Shown: one piece after another, positions 25,296-33,211 of the stretch
How the letters are laid out: each line of letters begins with the position of its first letter
Numbering within the stretch: the stretch's first letter is position 1
From: an uncultured bacterium
GTDB taxonomy: Bacteria; Bacillota_I; Bacilli_A; RFN20; CAG-826
DNA length: 55,663 nt
NCBI GenBank assembly: GCA_949285325.1
Contig: CASDYZ010000032.1
Coordinates: forward strand, 1-55,663
Reading direction: 5' to 3'
Notes under the pieces: model-generated
Told to the model about the DNA's origin: nothing
The model's database searches: none
Seen by the model: only the letters and a program-made list of their open reading frames with translations
Position numbers and translations under genes: made by a program

Positions 25296-25763
25296 TTATT
25301 TTAATAGTGAAGTTATTTCATCTTTATCAATTTTAAAATTCGCTAAATATGAATTGATAATATTTAGATTTGGATACAATTTTTTAATGTGTTTAACGGC
25401 GTATCCAATTGGTGATCCACCACTTGTCGCGAATATGATTATTTTTTTACCAGTCAAATCATAAGTATCTAAAAACGTATCGACAGCGCGTGGCTCTACA
25501 CCCCACCAAATCGGAAAACCGATGAAAACATATTCATACTTAGAAAAATCTTCGTCAATTGACTCAATTTGAGGTCTAGCGTCTTCATCATTCATTTCTA
25601 CTGTCGAACGAGAATGTTTATCCATCCAATCTAAGTCAGTGTCGCTATATGGCGTTTTAGGTTTAATTTCTTTACACGGACAATCTAAAATTGAGGCGAT
25701 TTGATTTGCTTTATTTTCACTGACTCCAGAACAAGAAAAATATAATACTAAAATATTTGACAT
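25296..25763 (-). CDS. flavodoxin
   Basis: A 155-residue FMN-binding electron carrier or flavodoxin-like oxidoreductase. It opens MSNILVLYFSCSGVSENKANQIA, a phosphate-binding loop of the T/SxSGxT type in which the final position is S-E-N. The flavin-flanking segments YVFIGFPIWWGVEPRAVDTFL and IIIFATSGGSPIGYAVKHI are typical of the flavodoxin_4 group. It is encoded 12 bp downstream of the NADPH-dependent FMN reductase-like gene, in the same transcription unit opposite a TetR regulator. Substrate unknown. Confidence 0.88.
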   Translation of the reverse strand: MSNILVLYFSCSGVSENKANQIASILDCPCKEIKPKTPYSDTDLDWMDKHSRSTVEMNDEDARPQIESIDEDFSKYEYVFIGFPIWWGVEPRAVDTFLDTYDLTGKKIIIFATSGGSPIGYAVKHIKKLYPNLNIINSYLANFKIDKDEITSLLK

Positions 25764-25775
25764 AAAATTTGCTCC

Positions 25776-26309
25776 TTATTTTAAATTATTACCTAATTCG
25801 TAAGCTTCATCTAAATAATGTTTTTTAATCATTGAAGGTGTTCCTGCCCCTTTTGCTAAAATCCTTCCTATTTCGTTCATTTTTAAATAAGAAGTTAAAA
25901 TATCGAAATGTTTAGATATAGCTTCCATAACAATATTATCGTCATTCCACGCGGCGGCGATATAAACTACTTTTAAATGTTTAGCGGTTATCTCCCCGTT
26001 TCGTGCGTAAAATCTATCGATGAGCATTTTTAATTGGGCGCTTACCCCAAAATAATAAACTGGGGTGACAAGAACTAAACAGTCACATTTAATAATCTTA
26101 TCTAAAACATAGTTTCCGTCATCTTTTTGCACACAAAGCCAATTCATCCCACATCTATCGCACCCTAAACAAGGATGAAGATTACCACGAGCGATATCGT
26201 AAGTTTCAACACTGTGTCCCGCATCAATTGCCCCTTTTATAAATTTATCGGTAATTGTATTTGATGTACCACTTAGATGTGGTGAACTCTTAATTACCAA
26301 GACATTCAT
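25776..26309 (-). CDS. NAD(P)H-dependent FMN reductase / iron-sulfur flavoprotein-like oxidoreductase
   Basis: A 177-residue flavodoxin-fold protein. The N-terminal MNVLVIKSSPHLSGTSNTITD is the FMN phosphate-binding loop (SSPHxxSxT). Residues 48-60 carry a cysteine cluster, CLGCDRCGMNWLC, characteristic of the FMN_red/ISF-type family, followed by DCLVLVTPVYYFGVSAQLKMLIDRFYA, the conserved TPVYYxxxxxxLKxxIDR motif. The first gene of a two-gene unit with a flavodoxin. It is divergent from the TetR gene and has the double TetR-type operator in its upstream region, so it is likely the regulated target. Quinone, azo or nitro compound reduction is plausible but not shown. Confidence 0.88.
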   Translation of the reverse strand: MNVLVIKSSPHLSGTSNTITDKFIKGAIDAGHSVETYDIARGNLHPCLGCDRCGMNWLCVQKDDGNYVLDKIIKCDCLVLVTPVYYFGVSAQLKMLIDRFYARNGEITAKHLKVVYIAAAWNDDNIVMEAISKHFDILTSYLKMNEIGRILAKGAGTPSMIKKHYLDEAYELGNNLK

Positions 26310-26329
26310 ATTTATTCTCCTTTATTTAA

Positions 26330-26377
26330 TTGACACTTTGTCATTTATATTTTAAAAAGTAATTGACACTATGTCAA
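26330..26377. promoter_or_regulatory. double TetR-type operator between the flavoprotein genes and the TetR gene
   Basis: Two inverted repeats share one design: TTGACA-CTT-TGTCAT (26330-26344) and the perfect TTGACA-CTA-TGTCAA (26363-26377). Their centres are 33 bp apart, about three helical turns, so dimers bound at both would face the same side of the DNA. They lie between the divergent starts at 26309 and 26409. Binding by the adjacent TetR protein is inference. Confidence 0.75.
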
Positions 26378-26408
26378 ATAAAATATATATTAAAAACAGG
26401 TGAGATAA

Positions 26409-27059
26409 ATGTTTAAAAGAGCGAGAAGTAAAGATCAAATCGAACAAAGAAAAAATGAAATCATAAGAGCGATGGACCTTTTATATGAGAAAAAAGAATT
26501 AAGTCAAATTTATTTAAAAGATGTCGCTGACAAATGCTCTATCTCAAGAAGCGCGATTTATTCATATTATAAAAATAAAGAAGAGATATTAATCGATTCA
26601 TTAAATTTACACTACGCCAATTTAAATAAACAGTTTAAAACTTTACTTAATAAGAAATCTTTATCCAAAGAAGAATTAATAGAAAAATTAACTAAAATAT
26701 TTATAGACCATAAGGTCATTTTAAAGTTAATGTCTTCAAATTTAGTGGATATTGAAAAAAGGACAACCTTAGATAAATTAATTGAAATAAAAGAAGAATT
26801 TAAAACTTTTCAAACTAATTTTTATTTACTATTAGAAAAGAATTTTAATATTGACGAAGATCAAGGCAAAAACATATTTTTAGGCCTAGTTACATCGATG
26901 TATGGGTTTTATCCGCTTTCAAACCCTACAAAACTTCAAATTAAAGCAATGCAAAAAACTGGTTGCTATTTTAATACTGATTTAAATATAACTGTTAAAA
27001 ATTCTTTGACGCTTCTATTTAGAAATTTAAATTACAAAATATTCGTTAAATTAAAATAA
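26409..27059 (+). CDS. TetR-family transcriptional regulator
   Basis: A 216-residue repressor. Residues 12-60 form the TetR DNA-binding domain: RKNEIIRAMDLLYEKKELSQI, LKDVADKCSISRSAIYSYYKNKEEIL, with the recognition helix SRSAIYSYYKNK. The rest is a helical ligand domain that I cannot assign to a ligand. A GGTGAGA site lies just upstream of the ATG. The gene is divergent from two flavodoxin-like genes, and the shared spacer holds two matching inverted repeats, so it probably represses those genes and itself. Loss of repression by a quinone or similar electrophile would be typical of such sets, but that is a guess. Confidence 0.9.
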   Translation: MFKRARSKDQIEQRKNEIIRAMDLLYEKKELSQIYLKDVADKCSISRSAIYSYYKNKEEILIDSLNLHYANLNKQFKTLLNKKSLSKEELIEKLTKIFIDHKVILKLMSSNLVDIEKRTTLDKLIEIKEEFKTFQTNFYLLLEKNFNIDEDQGKNIFLGLVTSMYGFYPLSNPTKLQIKAMQKTGCYFNTDLNITVKNSLTLLFRNLNYKIFVKLK

Positions 27060-27090
27060 GCCAGTTAAGTAACCGGCTTATTTTTTTTAT
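27055..27090. terminator. bidirectional terminator between tetR and the NmrA-like gene
   Basis: AATAAGCC-A-GTTA and TAAC-C-GGCTTATT form a 12-bp stem with one mismatch around a 2-nt turn, followed by a T run on the plus strand. It starts within the stop codon of the regulator and reaches the stop codon of the convergent gene at 27087. Confidence 0.8.
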
Positions 27091-28031
27091 TCTTCAGTTG
27101 ATGTTCTTGAACCAATTAAGTGTTCATCCATATGTTCAAATATTTCTTTAACACTTAGTGGTTTTCTTCCAACTAATTTTTCAAAGTCGTTTGTGTATGT
27201 CAACATTTGTCCAAGTCTAATTGCTCTACCAAAAGTAACCATGCCGTCAGAGCAGAATGGGAAATTAGTTGCTGTTTGCGCCCACATTTCTTCAGTAGTT
27301 CTTGGAACACCGATGGAATCAAAGAATTCATATTGTTCATCGTCGCTTATTTCAACATATTTAACGTTGTGTCCAGTTACTTTGTTAGCAATTTCGATAT
27401 ATTCGGCAATGGTTAGAGGCTCAGCCCCATTGACATCGACGACTCTATCCATCCAGTCTGACATCGCCGCGTGTGCAGCAGCAACCGCACAATCATCACG
27501 AGAAATATACGCCATTTTTCCATTTCCCATGTTGTTTGCTAAGACATTATTAGTGTTAGTATAAGCGTTGATATAATTTGAGACCATCGCTTCGGCGTAC
27601 TGCGAATTTCTCATAAATAAATAATGAAGTCCGCTTTCTTTGATATACGCTTCAGTATAAACGTGGTCGTTAACTTCATATGTGTCGATATCTTTTTCGC
27701 CTGCACCGACAATTGAAGTATAAACGATTCTTTTTACCCCAGCCTTAATAGCAGCATCAACGGCCACTTTTTGAACTTTTCTTCTTTTTGGACCAACAAA
27801 AGGCATTGAGATGAGTATCATCGTATCAGCACCTTTAAATGCTTCAACTAAATTTTCACTCTTGTTGAAATCAGCAACTCTAAGAATTACACCTAAACCT
27901 TTATACTCTTTTAGTCCTTTTTCTGTAGGGGCGGTAAAGATTAAAGAAGAATGTTCATACTTATCAAGTAATTCTTTTGCGCATCTTCTTCCAAAATTAC
28001 CATCGACACCATTCAATAAAATAGTTTTCAT
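27087..28031 (-). CDS. NmrA-like NAD(P)-binding oxidoreductase
   Basis: A 314-residue atypical short-chain dehydrogenase. The N-terminal nucleotide-binding loop reads MKTILLNGVDGNFGRRCAKELL (GxxGNFG pattern), followed by ADFNKSENLVEAFKGADTMILISMP, AAIKAGVKRIVYTSIVGAG, FMRNSQYAEAMVSN and YISRDDCAVAAAHAA. This order is that of the NmrA/QOR2-type quinone oxidoreductases that lack the catalytic Tyr-x3-Lys. It is transcribed alone, convergent with tetR. Together with the neighbouring flavoproteins it suggests a redox-stress patch, but the substrate is unknown. Confidence 0.85.
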   Translation of the reverse strand: MKTILLNGVDGNFGRRCAKELLDKYEHSSLIFTAPTEKGLKEYKGLGVILRVADFNKSENLVEAFKGADTMILISMPFVGPKRRKVQKVAVDAAIKAGVKRIVYTSIVGAGEKDIDTYEVNDHVYTEAYIKESGLHYLFMRNSQYAEAMVSNYINAYTNTNNVLANNMGNGKMAYISRDDCAVAAAHAAMSDWMDRVVDVNGAEPLTIAEYIEIANKVTGHNVKYVEISDDEQYEFFDSIGVPRTTEEMWAQTATNFPFCSDGMVTFGRAIRLGQMLTYTNDFEKLVGRKPLSVKEIFEHMDEHLIGSRTSTEE

Positions 28032-28084
28032 TTTTTTCTCCTATATAGTTCTCTATGTCCATTTATAACACATAAACTTATCTA

Positions 28085-28113
28085 TTGTTAATATGTTATT
28101 ATTTTAATAAAAT
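28085..28113 (+). promoter_or_regulatory. promoter of the Gpi18-like gene
   Basis: TTGTTA at 28085-28090 and TAAAAT at 28108-28113 with a 17-bp spacer, 15 bp before the ATG at 28129. The short leader leaves room for only a weak ribosome-binding site. Confidence 0.5.
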
Positions 28114-28128
28114 AAATGAGATTAGTTT

Positions 28129-29499
28129 ATGGAAGTAGAAAACAACAGCTTAAAAGAAAAAGATGATAATAAAACTAATTCTTTTGAAAAAGGATTAGAT
28201 AAAGTCAATACTGGCTTTTTAAATTTTATCCACCGATTTGATTTAATAATTTATTTTGTAATAATTACTATCCTCGCGGTTGTAATGCGTCTATTTTTAC
28301 TACCTAAAGTAAGTGGCGACTATAATATTCTTACCGGTTGGTATGTCAATATATATGAAAATGGCTTTTCTGCCTTAGGCTCGCAGCAAGGCGATTATAC
28401 CCCGGCGTACAATTATATTTTGTATTTTATATCTTTATTTAGATTTAAACCTGGAGTTACCTATATATTACATATATTAGGTGGAGAATATGTGGTTGAT
28501 CCTATTCTATTTTCAATAAAAACTATCTCCATTTTATTTGATTTTGGGATGGCGATTTTTGTATATTTTATTACTAAAAAATTAACTAATTCGAAAACAA
28601 AAAGCGTACTAGCTTACACCTTGACTGTCTTTGGTTTAACTGTATTTTTAAATTCCTCTTTATGGGGGCAGTGCGATTCAATATACGGCTTTTTTATTGT
28701 CGGTTCGATATATTATCTACTAAAAAAACAACACCATATATCGTTTATCATGCTTTCTTTAGCGTTTTGTTTTAAACTTCAAGCAATTTTTGTCCTTCCA
28801 GTCTACATCATCTTATATTTAAAAAAGATGACAAAATTAAGATATTTTTTATATATCCCACTCATGTATTTTATATTTGCTTTACCCGCATCTATCGCAG
28901 CGTTAGACAATTTCTCATATCGACTTGGACAAATATTTTTGGTCTATTTTAATCAAGCTGCAAGAAGTTATAAACAAGTCTCACTTAACGCTGGTACATT
29001 TTATACTCTTATATTTACAAACTTTAAAGAGGAACAATATATTTCATATTTTGCTGTATTCCTCGCTCTTGCAGTAAATGGCACATTGATATTTTTCTTC
29101 ATGAGAACAAAAGCAAAATTGAACAATAACTTAATTGTTAAAATGTTTTTAATTTTCATGATGACTATGCCTTATTTCATGCCACACATGCACGATAGAT
29201 ATTACTATTTAGCGGATGTATTTGTCATCGTTTATGTCATGATAAATGTCAAAAAATTCTACATAGCTATAATGGCAATATTAAATTCGATGATTGGTTA
29301 TATGGTATATTTGTGGAATGTTCCTTTTATAAATGTCGTCCCGCAAGATGGCTCGATTGCTGATTCGACTAAAGCTTTATCTTTCCGCTTTGGTTCTATC
29401 GTATATCTTGTGGCGATAATCATTGTCTTAATAGACTTCTTTAAAGATTTAGAATTAAATACACCAAAAGAAGAAAATCAAATACAAGAGCAATTATAA
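28129..29499 (+). CDS. Gpi18-like polytopic mannosyl/glycosyltransferase (GT-C fold)
   Basis: A 456-residue membrane protein with about ten hydrophobic helices after a charged N-terminus of 35 residues. It has the GT-C layout of Gpi18-type proteins: an acidic loop after the first helix (KVSGDYNILTGWY, with the GDY acidic site), GDYTPAYNYILYFI, SSLWGQCDSIYGFF, SLAFCFKLQAIFVLPVYI and, near the end, MPHMHDRYYYLADVF. Such enzymes transfer a sugar from a polyprenyl-phosphate donor to a lipid or polymer acceptor on the outer membrane face. It is expressed alone, and no cognate polysaccharide genes are nearby, so the acceptor is unknown. Confidence 0.8.
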   Translation: MEVENNSLKEKDDNKTNSFEKGLDKVNTGFLNFIHRFDLIIYFVIITILAVVMRLFLLPKVSGDYNILTGWYVNIYENGFSALGSQQGDYTPAYNYILYFISLFRFKPGVTYILHILGGEYVVDPILFSIKTISILFDFGMAIFVYFITKKLTNSKTKSVLAYTLTVFGLTVFLNSSLWGQCDSIYGFFIVGSIYYLLKKQHHISFIMLSLAFCFKLQAIFVLPVYIILYLKKMTKLRYFLYIPLMYFIFALPASIAALDNFSYRLGQIFLVYFNQAARSYKQVSLNAGTFYTLIFTNFKEEQYISYFAVFLALAVNGTLIFFFMRTKAKLNNNLIVKMFLIFMMTMPYFMPHMHDRYYYLADVFVIVYVMINVKKFYIAIMAILNSMIGYMVYLWNVPFINVVPQDGSIADSTKALSFRFGSIVYLVAIIIVLIDFFKDLELNTPKEENQIQEQL

Positions 29500-29535
29500 A
29501 AAAGACTTGAAAGGTTATCCCTTCAAGCCTTTTTC
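29498..29535. terminator. bidirectional terminator after the Gpi18-like gene
   Basis: AAAAAGACTTGAAAGG-TTAT-CCCTTCAAGCCTTTTT: a long stem (CTTGAA/TTCAAG plus GG/CC) flanked by A and T runs. It overlaps the end of the convergent gene at 29515. Confidence 0.8.
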
Positions 29536-29766
29536 TTGTCTTTCCATATTTTCAACAACGACATCATATATCTCGCCTAATGTTGAACAATATTCTAATA
29601 TTTTCCATGGTTCATTTGTGTGAAAATGAATTTTAATTAAATCTTCATCCCCAACAGCAAGAAGACAATCTCCATCAAAATGATTGGTTATATATTCATC
29701 GATCGCGTCTTCATCTAGACCGTGTCCTTCGATGAGAAGCTGAGTGTCAAATTTATATTTTAACAT
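29515..29766 (-). CDS. free-standing FakA-middle-domain-like protein
   Basis: An 83-residue protein that matches only the middle domain of the fatty-acid kinase FakA (the part between the DAK2 kinase domain and the C-terminal DegV-like domain). Diagnostic sequence: KYKFDTQLLIEGHGLDEDAI, then DCLLAVGDEDLIKIHFHTNEPWKILEY, where HFHTNEP corresponds to the conserved HxHTxxP with metal-binding histidines, and the ending VVVENMERQEKGL. It overlaps the degV gene by one base and is translated after it. Short proteins of this kind are sometimes annotated as kinase to dihydroxyacetone kinase. A complete FakA is not in the window, so whether this is a FakB partner or a remnant is unclear. Confidence 0.8.
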   Translation of the reverse strand: MLKYKFDTQLLIEGHGLDEDAIDEYITNHFDGDCLLAVGDEDLIKIHFHTNEPWKILEYCSTLGEIYDVVVENMERQEKGLKG

Positions 29767-30653
29767 TATTTTTTACCCCTCTTATCTCCCCAGAAAAACA
29801 CTGCAACTGTACCAGGTCCAGAATGTGAACCAATGACTGTTCCGATAGAATAAATCTCGACTATACCTTTCATTTTTGGATAGTTTTTTTCTATCTCATT
29901 TGCGATTATTTTCGCTTGGCTTTCAAAATCAGAATGGGATATATAAATTTTATCGCAGTAATTCTTTCCATCTCTAATATGCTCATTAACGGCGTTAAGC
30001 ATCATCTTTGAGGCTTGTTTAACCCCTAGACACTTCTTTAATGGAATTAATTTACCTTCATCATTAACATCAAGTAATGGACAAATATTAAGTAAATTAC
30101 CTAGTAAAAAACTTGTTTTAGAAATTCTTCCCCCACGATAATAATATTTTAAATCAGTAGAGAAGAACCAGTGATGAACATATAGACGATTATTGATAGC
30201 AAAATCAACGATTTCTTCAAAAGATTTTCCTTCGTCTCTTTGATCCGCCAATTTGTCCATCAATAGACCATATCCACTTGAAGCCGCCAAAGAATCGATA
30301 ATTTCGATTTTTCTATCTTTATATTTTTCTAATAATGTTTCAGCGGCTAATCTGGCGGAATTAATTGTCCCAGTTAAACCACTAGAAAGAGTGACGTGAA
30401 TGATGTCTAAACCCTCTTTTAAAAATGGTTCAAAATATTCAATGAACTCTTCAATGTTAATTTGAGAAGTCTTAGTCATCTCGCCCTTAGCCATACGAGA
30501 ATAAAATTCTTTAAACGGAATAGTTTGACCAAAATCATCTGGGTATTCATTGTCACCTAAATGATAATGGTAACAAATATAATGTAAATTTCTTTGTTCG
30601 TAATGTTCTTTAGTTAAATCCGATGTTGAACAACAAGATAATATAAATGACAT
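29766..30653 (-). CDS. DegV-family fatty-acid-binding protein (FakB-like)
   Basis: A 295-residue DegV protein, the type that presents fatty acids to a kinase for phospholipid synthesis. The N-terminal MSFILSCCSTSDLTKEHY has the serine- and cysteine-rich phosphate-binding strand. KGEMTKTSQINIEEF matches the MTSQPS-type head-group motif, and IIHVTLSSGLTGTINSARLAAE contains the conserved SSGLSGT motif. YYRGGRISKTSFLLGNLLNICPLLDV and SIGTVIGSHSGPGTVAVFFWG complete the family pattern. It is followed with a one-base overlap by a FakA-middle-domain protein. The lipid specificity cannot be read. Confidence 0.9.
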   Translation of the reverse strand: MSFILSCCSTSDLTKEHYEQRNLHYICYHYHLGDNEYPDDFGQTIPFKEFYSRMAKGEMTKTSQINIEEFIEYFEPFLKEGLDIIHVTLSSGLTGTINSARLAAETLLEKYKDRKIEIIDSLAASSGYGLLMDKLADQRDEGKSFEEIVDFAINNRLYVHHWFFSTDLKYYYRGGRISKTSFLLGNLLNICPLLDVNDEGKLIPLKKCLGVKQASKMMLNAVNEHIRDGKNYCDKIYISHSDFESQAKIIANEIEKNYPKMKGIVEIYSIGTVIGSHSGPGTVAVFFWGDKRGKK

Positions 30654-30833
30654 AAATGCCTCCTTTGAACGATAATAATAACATATAAATTATTTGTTTG
30701 TTAATATTTTAATGTTAAATAAAAGTGCGTTAATTAATTTAATTTTACAAAAATAATTAAGATTTAAAGGTTTTTTAAATAAAAATGAATAAATTTATAA
30801 AATTTTTTATTAATAATTTAATTGAACGATTAT

Positions 30834-30857
30834 AAAAAAAGAGCCCGAAGGCTCTTA
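30834..30857 (-). terminator. terminator of the small membrane protein gene
   Basis: On the minus strand GAGCC-TTCG-GGCTC with a UUCG-type tetraloop is followed by a run of T. The gap 30654-30833 upstream of degV is very AT-rich and shows no open frame or other structure. Confidence 0.85.
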
Positions 30858-30869
30858 TAAGGATGATAA

Positions 30870-31097
30870 TTATTGTAAGAACAATTTCTTGGTAAATAAT
30901 ACACAGAAGAAATCGATCCAACCGAAGATGATACCAAGACCGAAGATGGCAATAATTGCGATAACTAGACGGATAATCCCGCGGTTGTTATACCAACTTG
31001 ACCATCTAACAATTAGTTCTACAACGTAGTTAACTCCAGGAATTAACAATAAAATCAATTGAACCCAACGAGGTAATTTTACAAATGCTTTATCCAT
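30870..31097 (-). CDS. small two-helix membrane protein, unknown
   Basis: A 75-residue protein with two hydrophobic segments: WVQLILLLIPGVNYVVELIVRW (about residues 11-32) and IIRLVIAIIAIFGLGIIFGWIDFFCVLF (about residues 40-68). The loop between them is WSSWYNNRG, and a basic N-terminus (MDKAFVKLPRW) suggests a hairpin with both ends inside. An AAGGAGGC site immediately upstream and an intrinsic terminator right behind the stop show it is a genuine single-gene unit. Similar small proteins are common in Bacilli, but I cannot name a function. Confidence 0.75.
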   Translation of the reverse strand: MDKAFVKLPRWVQLILLLIPGVNYVVELIVRWSSWYNNRGIIRLVIAIIAIFGLGIIFGWIDFFCVLFTKKLFLQ

Positions 31098-31161
31098 TTA
31101 AAGCCTCCTTTTTTCTGTCTTAAGTATAACACTTTTTTAAGTAAATAAAAAAGCACATTAT

Positions 31162-31190
31162 TTGCTATAAAAAGAGAAAGAATATAAAAT
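31162..31190 (+). promoter_or_regulatory. promoter of the ferritin gene
   Basis: TTGCTA at 31162-31167 and TAAAAT at 31185-31190, 17 bp apart, upstream of an AAAAGGAG ribosome-binding site. I do not see a clear Fur or PerR box. Confidence 0.6.
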
Positions 31191-31220
31191 TAAGACATAA
31201 AGAAAAGGAGACTATATATT

Positions 31221-31715
31221 ATGAGTAAAATAACAAAACAATTATCAGATATGATCAACGATCAAATCAATGCTGAATTAGAAAGTGCTTATCTATATTT
31301 AGATATGGCAAATTATTATGCATCCAAGAGTTTAGGTGGATTTCAAAACAATTTTGAAAAACAAGCTGAAGAGGAAGTTGAACACGCTTTCAAACTTAGA
31401 AAATATTTAATTGATAATTCAATCGATGTCGTCTTAAAAGATGTCAAAATAACAAAAGTTAATTACAAAGATTTAAGAGAACCTCTCCAAAAACAATTAG
31501 AGCACGAAGAATTTGTCACATCATTAATTTATAAATTGATGGATAAGGCCATTGAAGATAGAGATTACGCGACCATTGAAATGTTAAAATGGTTTGTCAG
31601 TGAACAACAAGAAGAAGAAATATCCGCGAAAGCACTTCTAGATGAATTTGACGCCTTCGCGTCTGATAAAGCACTTTTATACAAATTAAATTCTCGATTA
31701 GGAAAAAGAGAATAA
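31221..31715 (+). CDS. ftnA: bacterial ferritin
   Basis: A 164-residue non-heme ferritin storing iron as a 24-mer shell. The ferroxidase residues are visible: INAELESAYLYLDMANYY (Glu and Tyr), FEKQAEEEVEHAFKLRKYLID (EExxH motif), the loop LEHEEFVTSLIYKLMDKAIEDRDYAT and FVSEQQEEEISAKALLDEF (Glu-Gln pair). The order and length match bacterial FtnA. It has its own promoter and terminator. It may buffer iron for the SUF system, which is general inference. Confidence 0.95.
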   Translation: MSKITKQLSDMINDQINAELESAYLYLDMANYYASKSLGGFQNNFEKQAEEEVEHAFKLRKYLIDNSIDVVLKDVKITKVNYKDLREPLQKQLEHEEFVTSLIYKLMDKAIEDRDYATIEMLKWFVSEQQEEEISAKALLDEFDAFASDKALLYKLNSRLGKRE

Positions 31716-31718
31716 CAT

Positions 31719-31745
31719 AATGCAGCAAGTTCGCTGCATTTTTTT
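31719..31745 (+). terminator. ferritin terminator
   Basis: AATGCAGC-AAGTTC-GCTGCATT, an 8-bp stem, followed by a T run, 4 bp after the stop. Confidence 0.85.
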
Positions 31746-31789
31746 AAATTCAACTTGATATTTGTATTCAATTATTTAAAATAATTGTC

Positions 31790-33211
31790 ATGCGAATTAA
31801 AGATTTACCAATAATCAAAACATTTTATAACAACACTCAAACAATTAAATTAGCAATCCCAGTATTTATTGAATTGATTTTAAATGTTGGAATTGGATAT
31901 GTTAACCAATTTATGTTTGCTTCTATACCATCCGCGACCAACGCGATTGGGCAAGTAAACCAAATTGTTAATATCTTTATAGTGTCTTTTAGTGTTTTAT
32001 CTTCTTCGTCTTTAATATTGATTACTCAGTTAAACGGCACTGATAGCAAAGATAAAATAAGAAAAATATATCCTTTGACTTTATTTTTAAATTTGATCAT
32101 CAGTGTATTTGTCATCTTAATACTATTTTTAATCTCGCCATTTATTTTTAATTGGATGCAAGTTGATGTAGATATAATTGAATTCGCAAAATTATATTTA
32201 TATATAAGCGTCCCATCTTTACTTTTTTATGCATTAAATCAAGCATATTCTTCTTTTTTAAGGGCAAATAAAAAGATGGTACAACCTACCATTATTTCTT
32301 TAACTACAAACATTGTTAATATTGGTATTTGTGCAATTGTGTTATGGGCTATACCAGGATTAGATGTAAAAGATAAATTAATTGGGGCTGGACTAGCGTT
32401 ATTAATATCTAGATTCATATCATTTATCGCCTCATATTTATTCTTTAAATTTAGTGTAAAAGAAAAAATATCTTTAAAAGAAATAAGCCCTTTTCCCACT
32501 CAAATTTTAAAAAGACAACTTAAAATAGGTCTACCAACCGCGGGAGAAACATTATCGTATAATTTATCGCAATTTGTCTTAACAATAATCGTCAACGCTT
32601 CTTGCAGTGTATTAGATCAAAATTTAAGAACATATATAATGACTTTTACTTCTATCATTTATCTATTTGCCAGCGGAAGCGGGATTGCCATGCAAGTCAT
32701 CGAGGGTACGCTGATTGGTAAAAATGAAAAAGATAAAGCATATAAATTAGTATATGATACTGGGGTGATGGCTAGAACTATATCATTAATCATGTCGATT
32801 ATAGTCTTCTCATTAAGTTATCCGATATTTACTAGTTTATTATCTCCCGCGGTAAATGATCCACTTATTAATACTGATAATGTTACTATCTCTCACTGTG
32901 GTTTAACCGCCTTGTACTGCCTTTTAATAAACATTATTTTAGAGCAAGGTAGAGCAACTAATTTAGTGTACGTCAAAGGACTTGAAACTGCGGGTGATAT
33001 CGCTTTTCCTGTCGTAGGTTCAATATGTGCCTCATGGATTTTTACTGTCGGTATTTCAGCATTATTATGTTTAGTATTTAATTTAGGAATTTATGGTGCG
33101 TTTATCGGCGCGTGCTTAGACGAATGCGTTAGAGGCGTCGCTTTTTATATAAGATGGCATAATGGTAAATGGAAAAATATAAATCTATTAAAAGGTATCG
33201 CGAATACTTAA
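31790..33211 (+). CDS. MATE-family efflux transporter
   Basis: A 473-residue membrane protein with 12 predicted helices arranged as two homologous halves, typical of multidrug and toxic compound extrusion exporters of the NorM/DinF superfamily. The N-terminal helix contains AIPVFIELILNVGIGYVNQFM and the first repeat has INQIVNIFIVSFSVLSS-like sequence (GQVNQIVNIFIVSFSV). The mid-protein junction reads LKIGLPTAGETLSYNLSQFVLT, the standard start of the second half. ALVNDPLINTD-type periplasmic loops follow. The substrate cannot be inferred. The ribosome-binding site is weak. It overlaps the convergent gene at 33208 by 4 bp. Confidence 0.88.
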   Translation: MRIKDLPIIKTFYNNTQTIKLAIPVFIELILNVGIGYVNQFMFASIPSATNAIGQVNQIVNIFIVSFSVLSSSSLILITQLNGTDSKDKIRKIYPLTLFLNLIISVFVILILFLISPFIFNWMQVDVDIIEFAKLYLYISVPSLLFYALNQAYSSFLRANKKMVQPTIISLTTNIVNIGICAIVLWAIPGLDVKDKLIGAGLALLISRFISFIASYLFFKFSVKEKISLKEISPFPTQILKRQLKIGLPTAGETLSYNLSQFVLTIIVNASCSVLDQNLRTYIMTFTSIIYLFASGSGIAMQVIEGTLIGKNEKDKAYKLVYDTGVMARTISLIMSIIVFSLSYPIFTSLLSPAVNDPLINTDNVTISHCGLTALYCLLINIILEQGRATNLVYVKGLETAGDIAFPVVGSICASWIFTVGISALLCLVFNLGIYGAFIGACLDECVRGVAFYIRWHNGKWKNINLLKGIANT

